Below are positions 20,378 to 30,404 of a stretch of 64,000 nucleotides of DNA, piece by piece (position 1 is the first letter of the stretch; every line of letters begins with the position of its first letter). A program made the translations under genes and the position numbers. The notes under the pieces were generated by a model, which had not been told where the DNA came from, did not search any database, and was given only the letters and a program-made list of their open reading frames with translations. Source of the DNA: Pseudogymnoascus destructans (taxonomy: Eukaryota > Ascomycota > Leotiomycetes > Thelebolales > Thelebolaceae); NCBI RefSeq assembly GCF_001641265.1, contig NW_020167531.1, forward strand, positions 806,001-870,000. Direction: 5' to 3'.

Positions 20378-20568
20378 CACGATGCCACTATATAAGTAGA
20401 TAGTATTTCCTTAGATAGGAGCTTCGTGCTCAACTTAATATAGTATTCTTTATAATACTATAACGTGTTACTTAGAAAGCCTTTGTGTTTAATCCCCTGC
20501 CTCCTCTGTTAAGTTAACCTTATGTAAGAAACCTCTATGTATCCTATCGGATAGGAAGTAGCGTTACA
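20378..20568 (+). repeat. Second LTR 3' half in tandem
   Basis: About 190 bp starting gcacgatgccactatataag repeat the end of the LTR at 19895-20293 with scattered C-to-T differences, and again end in GCGTTACA. The LTR 5' half is missing or replaced. Confidence 0.7.
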
Positions 20569-20572
20569 TGCT

Positions 20573-20915
20573 ATGGATCTCTCGAATTTCTTAAATCTAG
20601 TAGAGGAGAACATAGAGATGATGGAGGAGAGCATTAGGGAGGCTATAGGGGATGGTATACTTCTAGTAGGTCATTGCACAATACATACTAGATTCTAAGG
20701 CTCAAGATGATGATGAGGGTGAAGAGCTTAATCTACAGTCTATGCTAACCCCACAAGCTGCACATCAAGCTATACAACGTTTAATTGAGTTTAATAGAAT
20801 CTAGGAATAGTGGCACGAAGGAGGCAGCAGTGTATTTACAGTCCTTTGAGAAGTTTGAGAGACAGTTAGGGCTTATAGTAGCCAATTCTAAGGCACAGGG
20901 AACCTTACATGGCTA
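20573..20915 (+). pseudogene. Short gag-like remnant downstream of the LTR relic
   Basis: An ATG five bases after the LTR end opens a frame starting MDLSNFLNLVEEN, acidic and helical. After a frame change come LNLQSMLTPQAAHQAIQ and a fragment ending near 20915. Position directly after an LTR and composition suggest the start of a retroelement gag. No protease or reverse transcriptase follows. Confidence 0.45.
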
Positions 20916-20981
20916 GTTTATGTAAATAGTTTAATTTTATATAGATGTCACGTGAAATTCCATATCTTAATATTTACGCTA

Positions 20982-22839
20982 ACGTACATGTATAACGAGT
21001 CGGCCACCCAAGTGAGTCGGCCACTTTCCACCATTTCCACCACCTTTTACTTTGCAACTATTTCCCTCTACGTACAAAAATGGAATCTACTTCAAATGAA
21101 AGCCGTATAATCCTAGCAATTGAAGCTCTTAAAAATGACCCTAAACTTACCGAACGAGCTGCAGCAGGTATCTATAAGGTTCCCCGGGCGACTTTGGCCG
21201 ACCGACGCGCTGGAAAACTATCAAGACGCAATATAACTGCAAATGGGAGGAAGTTGACCAATACTGAAGAGAGTGTGCTTCTTGATCATATTATTGATCT
21301 AATTGAGCGAGGATTTCTGCCCCGGCTCAAAGATATACAAGATATGGCCAATCGCCTCCTTGGGGTACGCGACGCAACGCGTGTTGGCTCACGATGGTCA
21401 GGGAACTTCGTACGACGCCAACCAGCCCTTAATATGCATTTTCGACGTCGAATTGACTACCAGAGGGCCCTAGCTGAAGATCCTAAGATTATACAAGCTT
21501 GGTTTGCACTTGTACAGAATACAATTGCAAAATACGGTATTGTCAACTCAGACATCTACAACTTTGATGAGACTGGGTTTTTGATGGGAATGCTCTCGCA
21601 TGCTAAGGTTGTAACAACCTCTGATCGACAGGACAGACCTCGTACAAAGCAGCCTGGCAATCGGGAATGGGTTTCTGTAATCCAGGGTGTATGTGCAGAT
21701 GGCTGGGCAATGCCGCCATATATCATTGTTAAGGGCAAATATCACCTCCTCTCCTGGTATACCAACGGCCAATTCCCACCAACCTGGCGGATCCATCCGA
21801 GCGAAAATGGCTGGACTACAAACGCTATAGGCCTAGATTGGTTGAATCACTTTGAGGGATGTACTAAGCCTCGTACAACTGGTGGATATAGACTTCTAAT
21901 CCTCGACGGCCACAACAGCCACCGGGCTACTGAATTCGATGATTTCTGCAAGCTTAACAATATTATACCGCTTTGCATGCCTCCCCATTTATCGAATATC
22001 CTCCAGCCTCTCGATGTAGGCTGTTTTAGCCCTTTAAAAGCTTCGTATAGCAAGGCAATTGAGCAGATGATGCGGAGGCATATAACTCACATTACTAAAG
22101 ACGACTTCTTTCCTGCCTTCCAGCAGGCCTTTTTTGCTTCAATGGGAGAAGAGAATGTACGAGCTGGCTTCCGAGCAACTGGCCTTGTTCCATACGACCC
22201 TGAAACAGTAATTTCTCGGCTGGATTTTAAGCCTAGAACGCCTACACCGTCAAACTCTCGGCCAGGAACCGCTACCTCCTGGGGTCTAAAAATGCCAACT
22301 ACAGCAATTGAGGCTGTTCAAAGCTCTACTACCTTGAAATCTAGGATTGCTAGGCATCAGGGTAGCTCCCAACCCATTTATATAACGTAGTTGACGCCCA
22401 GGCTAAAGGTATCTCAATGCTAGCACACAGACTAGTCCTTCTTGAAGCTGAGAACCAGGAGCTTTGTACAGCAAATGAGTTACTAAGCAAACGCCGGAGG
22501 GCTAAAAAGAGCCGCCTACAGCTTGGAGGTTCGCTTTCAGCACCTGAAGCTAATGCGATACGGCTAGAAAAGGGTATAGTTGATGCTAGGAGAGAAAATA
22601 CACGTAGGGAGGGTAGTTCTACAGAGCGGGCTCAGCTACGTACTCGGCGTTGTGGCAACTGCAGCCAAACTGGTCATAATTCGCGAACTTGTCAGGTAGT
22701 TTGGGAGACGTCTGAAGATGGCGATTCTGAGTAGTTTTAATTGATTTAAGGCGTTGTAGTTGAATTGATTTATATAATATATAGGTGGTCAGTGGAAAGT
22801 GGCCGACTCGCTTGGGTGGCCGACTCGTTACATGTACGT
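20982..22839 (+). mobile_element. Fot1/pogo element D, 1858 bp
   Basis: Terminal repeats start ACGTACATGTATAACGAG and contain GAGTCGGCCAC twice at a 17-bp period, flanked by TA (20980-20981, 22840-22841). The first 13 bp match those of elements B and E, but the boxes have a different sequence. Confidence 0.93.
21080..22734 (+). pseudogene. Fot1/pogo transposase of element D, one frameshift
   Basis: The first frame (21080-22390, 436 aa) has the helix-turn-helix, YNFDETGFLMG, LLILDGHNSHRA and LQPLDVGCF. It runs to PIYIT and stops. The rest (KGISMLAHRLVLLEAENQEL, basic region, zinc knuckle CGNCSQTGHNSRTC) continues in the next frame to 22734. A one-base loss near 22388 explains both the break and the total of 1655 nt, against 1656 in the relatives. 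The truncated product would retain catalytic residues but lack the zinc knuckle. Confidence 0.92.
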
Positions 22840-22841
22840 TA

Positions 22842-23231
22842 TCTCGATATTATTTACGGGAGCTGAGCTATCGACGTAACGTTATGATGTACCCTGCTAT
22901 CTACCTCGTGCAGTATGTACGGAGTATACTCTATCTATATGCACAAACCCCCATAAAAAACATCCCTCCCTAGTAAAAAACGCCCGCTCAAACCCCCACC
23001 CCTCCAGACATTCGCTGGCATAGCTAATCATACATAATTAAAGGCAAAAAAAAGCATGTGGCAGCGAAAGCGACCAACAGAAATAGCCCGCCGAGCCCAC
23101 GATCTAGATCCCCCTGTCGTATTTTTGGCGTCGTATTTTTGCGTCGCATTTCTTTGCTCGGGCGCCTCTTTTTTTCCTTGCCAATAGTGTGCTCGATCAG
23201 ATGAATGCATGCGCTCAGACTAATGAGCAGA
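22842..23231. other. Intergenic, no gene seen
   Basis: Low-complexity sequence with A-runs and T-runs and a tgtcgtatttttggcg / gtcgtatttttgcg near-duplicate at 23116-23142. It includes the 3' flank of the MFS gene. Confidence 0.5.
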
Positions 23232-25197
23232 TTAATGGGCAGCTACCGATATCGCAGCGGAGTTCCCAAACAGCTCCTCCTCCATTTCAGCAGGGTGGTC
23301 GATGCGGTTGTTGAACTCCTTGACGGGGTCGATGAGGAAGATGGAAGCTGTGAAATTCATTAGTCTCGTGATCCCAGAAATAATAATACTGCAAATATAG
23401 ACGTACCAACAGCAGTCGCAACGGTGAAACACCCGGCAGCGACCCAGATGAACCTGAAGCCCAGAGTGTACGCCTCGCGGAGTCCCCCAAGACCAGCACC
23501 GATGACCTGTCCAGTGACGCCCGGGATTTTCCCGAGAGCGGCAACGTTCTGGTTGTTCAGCGCAGTGATGAAGTCAGGCAGTGAGGACTCGGGCAGGCCG
23601 AGGGGTAGGACGGCCGCGGCGATCTTGGGGCCGAGATTGGTGTTTAGCTTGCCAACGAGAATGGCGTTGTCTGCATAGATGTTAGCCGGGGGAGCTGGTA
23701 ATATAAGGAGATGTGGACTTACAGATAGCCAGACCAATGGAACCGCCGAAAGAGCGAACGGAGATCATGAGCCCGGATGTCGTTGCGATGAGCTCACGGG
23801 GGGTAGACAGCTGTGCAACAGTGACGAGCGTGCAGAGACACGTTCCGAGACCGATACCCAAGAATACGGGGTATCCCCATGCGTGATCACCGCTTGACGG
23901 GCCAGCCGTAGCCATGAGGATAAAGAAGATGATCATGCTGACGAAGGCGCCCACGGTCGGGATCTTGACCTGCTTAGTTGTCGCGCAGTAGGCGCCCGCG
24001 AGAATGGCGAAGAGGGCGTAGATGATGAAGTTGATCCCGTACCGGGCGCCGACACGTAGCGGGTCCGTCTCGTAGAGGATGGATGCCTGGAAGGCGAAGT
24101 AGTTGTTCGCCGCGAAGAAGACCAGGCCCTCAACGAAGATACCGAAGAGCGCAATGGAGAAGTTGCGGCCGTTGCTGAAGAGGCCGTGGTGGAACATGCC
24201 GTCCTTCTTGAAGCGCGTCTCGTAGACGATCAGGGCTGCGATGAAGGCAATACCGATGAAAAAGGGCACCATGATATGGACCTCTGGCCAATCGTATGGG
24301 TTCTGCGACCATGAGAGACCCATGCAGAAGAGGACGAGGCCGGCAGTGAGGAAGAAGTAGCCGATCCAGTCGAGCTTCTTCAGCTTCTCGAAGTGCGCGA
24401 GGCCGAGCTGTGTTGGCAACGATGGTGGGTTGTATAAGACGAGGCAGAGAACTGTCGCGATGGCGTAGATAGCAGTCGAAAAGTACCAGTAGTTTCTGAA
24501 TCCCTCCGGGTTGGTCCGGGTCATGGCACCTCCCACGAGGAGAGCCACAAGACCTCCCAACGAAGCCGCAACGTTATCGGCGGCTTGTGCGTATGGTCTG
24601 TACTTTCGGGGCAGCACCTCGGAGGTGACTGCGTGGAGGAGAGGCTGGACACCATATGAGATTCCGGCAACACACTGTCCCGCAATGGCCATGTTCATGG
24701 TGTCTGCGCGCGCAACGATAATGGAGCCGACGGCGCCGCAGAGGGTGAGGAGGATGAGAAACCATCGGCGGCCCCAGTAATCGGCCGCTTGGGAGACTGG
24801 GGGAGAGAGGACGGTGGTGAAGATGGCAACGGCAGAGGTGAGCCAGGTGCTGTTGGCATTGCCGCCGACTACCTTTGCAATATCTTGTGCGCGCTGGGAA
24901 ATAGTCAGAGGGGCTTGCTATTCTGGATTTTGGGATGCAACTTACAGCACCTGCGCCAACAACGTTGATGAGCTGCGCAAAGTAGATCAGGCAGACTGCG
25001 AAGACCGTGAGCCACGTCTTCGTGTGAAGGCGTGGCTCGGGCTCGTCATGGTCCTCGATGCTGGCCGAATTGTCGCAATACGTCTTCTCGTCGACCTGGT
25101 TATCGGAAACCACTTGCTCGGCAGGGATTGCTCCAGGTGCCGACGCCGAAGCCACAGGGGCAGCCTTCTCTTGAACGGGAACACCTGCGTCCGCCAT
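23232..25197 (-). CDS. MFS transporter, TRI12/siderophore-drug efflux type, 600 aa
   Basis: This membrane transporter of the major facilitator superfamily probably exports a small molecule by proton antiport. Four exons: 25197-24946, 24893-23723, 23670-23407 and 23347-23232, with introns of 52, 52 and 59 bp. An acidic cytosolic N-terminus of about 75 residues precedes many hydrophobic helices. The helix 2-3 loop motif is present as SQAADYWGRRWF, and the block YGVQPLLHAVTSEVLPRKYRPYAQ is typical of the TRI12 branch. The C-terminus ends NSAAISVAAH. The Met at 25197 was chosen; an in-frame Met at 25248 is possible. It is divergent from the FAD monooxygenase, suggesting a shared pathway. The substrate cannot be read from sequence, and similarity to TRI12 does not imply trichothecene transport. 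Confidence 0.88.
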
Positions 25198-25340
25198 CTC
25201 TACAGACGATATGAAGTCAATTGGAGAGAGAGTTGTTGATCTGAACACCGGTGAACCCTGACCGGTACCCTGGCAATGCTGTTCCTTCCGAGTTTAAGCC
25301 TGTAAACGCTCCTGTGGCCACCACTTTAGCGGCTGATCCC

Positions 25341-25505
25341 TGTGTGCTAGTGATGTTGCTAGTGATGTTGCTAGTGATGTTGTAGTGATGCTGCTGGTGA
25401 TGTTGTAGTGATGCTGCTAGTGATGCTGCTAGTGATGCTGCTAGTGATGCTGCTAGTGATGTTGTAGTGATGCTGCTAGTGATGTTGTAGTGATGCTGCT
25501 AGTGC
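25341..25505. repeat. 9/12-bp microsatellite (gtgatgttgctagtgatg)
   Basis: Imperfect tandem units of gtgatgttgcta and gtgatgttgta / gtgatgctgcta lie between the MFS and monooxygenase genes, within their shared promoter interval. Confidence 0.9.
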
Positions 25506-25784
25506 AGGCAGTACCACTAAACACCCACCGTCACGGGAAGAACAACCGCCGCTGTCCAGAGAGTGTACTACTCCTACTCTACTGGTGCTCTATAATCTTA
25601 CTCATGCAGCCAAGAATATCAGGAACACAAACCTATAAACCTCCTCCATCATTAATCAGCTTCATCCTATTCTAGTATCTCATATCCTATAGCTCCACAT
25701 TGAACATTGTTTTTCCCTTTTCTCCCCTCCATCTCCATCCCCAACCTCAACCAACTACCCCTCTCCCCAAACCCTCAAAACCAC

Positions 25785-25871
25785 CCCTCCACCCCTCCAC
25801 CCCTCCACCCCTCCACCCCTCCACCCCTCCACCCCTCCACCCCTCCACCCCTCCACCCCTCCACCCCTCCA
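25785..25871. repeat. 8-bp minisatellite (cccctcca), about 11 units
   Basis: The perfect unit CCCCTCCA is repeated just upstream of the monooxygenase start. In one frame it would translate as a Pro/His/Ser-rich repeat, which is judged to be non-coding leader. Confidence 0.92.
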
Positions 25872-25910
25872 CTCCCATCCACCCCCCAATCAACCACCCC
25901 CCAACCCGCC

Positions 25911-27567
25911 ATGGCTATCTCCCCCCCCTCAACATCCTCATCGTCGGCGCCGGCATAGGCGGCTTCGCCGCCGCCCTCACCCTCCGCCGCGCCGGCCACC
26001 ACGTCCAGATCTACGAGCGGTCCAGCCTCAACAACGAGATCGGCGCCGCCATCCACGTCTGCCCGAACGCCTCTCGCGGCTTGGCCGCCCTGGGCCTCGA
26101 CCCCGTCGCCGCGCGCTTCGTGACCGCCAAGAAGAGCTGGCGCGCCGACAGCGCGACGCTAACGTGCTTTCATGAGGCGGATGAGGGGTATATTTCCGAA
26201 AAGTTCGGGGCGCCGTGGTGGTGGTGCCATAGAGTCGATTTGCATGAGGCGTTGAAGGTGTTGGCGCTGGGGGAGAAGGGCGAGGGGAAGCCGGCGGTGG
26301 TGCATTTGAAGAAGGAGGTTAGGAGTTATGATGCTGAGGCGGGGTCTGTGACGTTCACGGATGGGAGTGTGGCTAGTGGTGACTTGGTGGTCGCTGCTGA
26401 TGGTGTGCACTCCAAGGCTGTTGAGACCGTGATAGGGTACCCGAACCCAGCGCTGCCGACTGAGAAGTACAACTTTTGCTACCGCTTCTTAATCCCTACT
26501 GCAGAGATCGCTGCGGACCCAGAGACGGCCATCTGGACCGAGGGCGACGATGGGAGGATCAAGGTTATTGTTACTGAGGGACGGAGGCTGGTGTGGTACC
26601 CATGCAGGAAGTATGTTTTGTTCAATTAACGAGTCACATTTGAACCGACGGCTGACTATGAGAAGTAACGAGCAGCACAATTTTGTGGCTATCTTCAGCA
26701 CCGATGATGAAGTCAAAAATGTGGAAGGTGAGCATGTCCCTCACCCCCAAACATACCATGCCAACTAACGTTCCACAGATTATCGCACCCCTCTGGAGGT
26801 TTCCGCCCTCCTAGAAACCTACAAAGGCTTCCACCCATCCGTTCTTGCAGTCCTCAAGTACCCCCCCCCATCCCCCCAATCTTCATCCACATAGCTAATA
26901 CCCAGACAGAAAAGCAAGAGACCTCAAGCAATGGCCCCTCCTCTTCCGCGCCCCCCTCCCAACCTGGCGCCGTGGCAAGCTCGCTCTCCTCGGTGATGCC
27001 GCGCACCCCATGCTTCCTCGTACGACTCCCCTACCCCCTTCCCACCTCCCATACCCCCTTTTCCCACACCCCAACCAAAACACTAAACGCAACTAACACA
27101 CCCCCAGACCAAGGCCAAGGCGGCGCCCAAGCAATCGAAGACGCCCTCGCACTAGGCCTCCTCCTCACAGGCGCCATGCCCGAGACCCTCCAATCGCGCC
27201 TATCTCTCTACGAAGGTCTGCGTCTCAACCGCGCCAGCGCGATCCAGCACTTCAGTAACGCGGGTCAGGATGAGCCGGAGAAGATTCGCGAGGCGGCGGG
27301 TAAGTATATGGATGCTGATAAAGTGCCTAGTACGTATAATCTTGATTCCCATTTCCATTTCCATTCCCGGTTTTGGAGTGCTGGGTTGAAAGAGGGAGAG
27401 GGGAGAGCTAACGTGTACGGATAGAAAACCCGGAGGAGTTCTTTGAGTTTAATTTTGGGTATGATGTTATTCATGATGCAAAGCTGGCGTTGCAGAAGGA
27501 GGTGCCGGGGTGGGAGGTGCCGGAGAAGTTCTTTGAGAGTGAGCCGAGACGGGGGACGTATCCTTAG
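25911..27567 (+). CDS. FAD-dependent aromatic-ring monooxygenase (salicylate hydroxylase-like), start frameshifted
   Basis: This FAD/NAD(P)H hydroxylase of the UbiH/PHBH class inserts one oxygen into an aromatic or cyclic substrate. Exons: 25911-26610, 26666-26727, 26779-26857, 26910-27019, 27108-27329 and 27425-27567. Motifs: the Rossmann GxGxxG (ILIVGAGIGGFAAALTLRRAG), the DG motif (VVAADGVHSK), and the second FAD motif (LALLGDAAHPMLPHQGQGGAQ), which spans the exon 4-5 junction. CRNNEQHNFVAIF is rebuilt by splicing intron 1. The ATG at 25911 is one base out of frame with the Rossmann motif across a run of eight Cs (25921-25928); nine Cs would give MAISPPLNILIVGAG. The exons total 1316 nt, one short of a multiple of three. 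This could be a real lesion or a sequencing error. An alternative start at 25700 would add an unlikely repeat-rich leader. Confidence 0.82.
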
Positions 27568-27823
27568 ATGGTTTTGCAGAGAGAGGATGAGGTGGGGGTA
27601 AAGATGGTTGGTTATGGTGATGAGATATGATAGATACATTGGGTATAGAGGGAAAATAAAATATTGTTAACTGACAAGACTGATGCTTGGGGCGACGGGC
27701 AACGCAGGCTGGAAAACTGGCGATCCTGATACCTTGGTTCGAAACGGATCGTCAACCTAACCAAAACCCGGGGTCTTATTTGTGGGATTCCGTATCCCTG
27801 ACTTTAACCTCCATATATCCATA

Positions 27824-29683
27824 ACGTACATGTATAGCGAAAGCGCCAAACAAGCGAAAGCGCCAAAATGATGCGGTGACCAAACCCCCCAACTAAATGT
27901 TAAATTCCTCAACAACAAAACATGCCCCATAAAAACGATGAAAGCCAATTAGTGCTAGCTATCCAGGCTATGCAAAGCGACCCAAAGTTACGCCTTCGAG
28001 TTGCTGCTAGGATCTATTCTGTGGACCACCGCAAGCTAGGTCGTCGTCTAGAAGGTGTACCTTCACGACGCGATATCCAAGCCAACTCACGGAAATTAAC
28101 TAACCTAGAGGAGTCCGTCCTTGTTCAGTATATACTCGACCTAGCTGCCAAAGGGTTTCCTCCTCGGCTGTCTGTTGTTGAAGATATGGCAAGTCGACTA
28201 CTTGCAACACGCGACGCGTCACGCGTTGGGTCGCGTTGGGCTTCAAACTTTGTTAAGCGGCGTGTAGAGCTCCAGACACGCTTTCAGCGCAAATACGACT
28301 ACCAGAGGGCTAAGTGCGAAGATCCAGAAGTTATTAATGGCTGGTTTGAGCTTGTGCGTAACACAATTGCGAAATATGGTATCGATGAAGCAGATATCTA
28401 CAACTTTGATGAGACTGGGTTTATGATGGGCGTTATCTCAACTGCTATGGTTGTAACAAGCTCAGACGGGCGGGCAAAAGCAAAGAAGGTACAGCCTGGT
28501 AATCGGGAATGGGTTACAGTAATCCAAGGCGTTAGTTCTCAAGGTTGGGCAGTACCACCATTTATCATTGTTGCAGGCAAAAACCACCTTACATCTTGGT
28601 ATGAGAATAGTGGATTTTCAAGCGATTGGGTGATTTCTGTTACTGAAAATGGCTGGACTACAAACGAGAGAGGCATGGATTGGATTCAGCACTTTGAGAA
28701 GCATACAAAGGCCCGGAGTGTTGGTGGTTATCGCTTGTTAGTCCTTGATGGTCATGAGAGCCACCACTCAGATGAGTTTGAGGAGTACTGCAAGGAACAC
28801 AACATTATTACGCTTTGTATGCCTGCTCACTCTTCTCATCTACTCCAGCCACTTGATGTTGGCTGTTTCGGCCCGTTAAAGCAGGCCTATGGTCGGCAAA
28901 TTGAAGATATGATGCAGGCTCATATTTCTCATATTACAAAGGATGACTTCTTTCCTGCCTTCCACGCTGCATTTAACACTACAATGACGGAAAGTAACAT
29001 TTGAGGCGGGTTCCGAGGGGCAGGGCTTCTTCCATTTGACCCTGAGAGAGTGATATCTACACTTGATCTTAAGTTAAGGACACCAACGCCTCCAAGCTCC
29101 CGCCCAGGTACTGCTCAACCTTGGGTTTCTCAGACACCAAACAACCCAATTGAAGCTATGTCACAGTCTACATTTATTAAAACTCGGATTTCACGCCATC
29201 AAAATAGCTCTCCAACCTCAATCTATGCAGCTGTTGACCAGTTTACAAAGGGTGCATCGCAAATAATGCATCAATTAGCACTGCTAAAGGGAGAGAACCA
29301 AAACCTACGACAGGCAAATGAAGTACTAAGCAAGCGCCGGAGAGCTAGGAAAACACGACTACAGCAAGGAGGATCACTTAGTCAACAAGGGGCGCAAGAG
29401 CTACAGGATGAGAGGGATGTTGTGCAGCAGGTAGAGCAGGAAATAAGGGCAAGCCGTGGTCGGAAGCCAAGGGAAGAAACCCGTGCCCGTCGCTGTGGCA
29501 AGTGTGGTGAGACTGGGCACAATGCGCGCACGTGTCAGATTGTAATAGACACCTCTGAGGAAGAGGACTCCGAGTAGTTTCAATTGATTTCTAATGTTGT
29601 GGTAGATTTATCGCAATGTTTGTCGTGAGGGTAGATAATTTTGGCGCTTTCGCTTGTTTGGCGCTTTCGCTATACATGTACGT
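27824..29683 (+). mobile_element. Fot1/pogo element E, 1860 bp, near-identical to B
   Basis: It has the same terminal repeats and TA duplication (27822-27823, 29684-29685) as element B, in the opposite orientation. By eye a single difference was found in the coding part (CGA to CAA at 27946-27948). It lies between the monooxygenase and the regulator gene. Confidence 0.95.
27922..29577 (+). pseudogene. Fot1/pogo transposase of element E, same internal TGA as B
   Basis: The frame is identical to that of element B except Gln for Arg at residue 9. It carries the helix-turn-helix, the catalytic Asp motifs, the TGA at 29002-29004 after MTESNI, and, in the same frame beyond it, the C-terminal region with the zinc knuckle CGKCGETGHNARTC. 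Sharing the stop shows the mutation came before the copies separated. So either a 360-aa product is enough for transposition, an intact relative acts in trans, or the stop is read through. Confidence 0.92.
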
Positions 29684-29685
29684 TA

Positions 29686-30404
29686 TTCCATATATTAGGA
29701 GGGCCATATAAAACGCCCAAGTCCATCCTGGGTTGGTGAGATCTGCTCAAAAGTGGCAAAAGTGGTGCTTGGGCGGCTTGTGGGAGATGAACTGCAGAAA
29801 ACATCATCCCGCACGGGATATGCGGTGTGCAGTTTGAATTGTTCATGGCCATGGTGATCTGGTGATAAATTGCCGTTTGGTCCTGGCCGTAAACCGTCGT
29901 TGTGTTGTCAAAGTTGAACCTTAGAACACATGAAGATACGCCCATGATAGGCTTAACTAATCTCCTGATACACTTAGTAAGGGAACAGAAAATCAGGATC
30001 AGATAAACCAGTACGGCTGAGCCAAGACAATTATCATGTTAACGATAATTTTCAATGTCGACTTGATATAAATGCCAAGTTACATACAGGAACAAAGATT
30101 ATTTGGCCAGTAACTTACACCAATCTGATAGTACGACCCCATATACCATCCGCATTCAGACTAGGGGTTTTCTGGCGTAATCGGCGCGGCACAAGCCGCC
30201 GATGCCGATGGCATTGACGCCTGCTCTGGGGGGGGGAATGCTTTGAATCTCACCACATCTCACGCCGAAGCCTCACTCCATATTCTCGTACATGTCATAT
30301 ATAATTATAGTTAGGGCTGTTATGGCCAATATAGACTCATGATTCCCGTCCGAAATTCCGAAACTCAACCCCATAAATACGACAACCACAACTAATCGCC
30401 CCCG
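29686..30404. promoter_or_regulatory. Upstream region of the Zn2Cys6 gene
   Basis: No coding frame is supported. It contains CCG-rich stretches (30180-30210) and an AT-rich part at 30290-30315 before the ATG. The regulator's promoter is likely here, but no specific element could be defined. Confidence 0.4.

Noticed and set aside
23232..25197. Trichothecene efflux pump in a toxin cluster
   Set aside because: Family resemblance to TRI12 only; no trichothecene or other toxin biosynthetic gene is present, so no such function is claimed.
25341..25871. CRISPR-like array
   Set aside because: Simple tandem microsatellite and minisatellite without spacers; eukaryotic sequence.
25775..26056. Glycine/valine-rich antisense frame over the monooxygenase start
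   Set aside because: It is the mirror of the CCCCTCCA minisatellite and of the GC-rich FAD-motif codons; repeats explain its openness.
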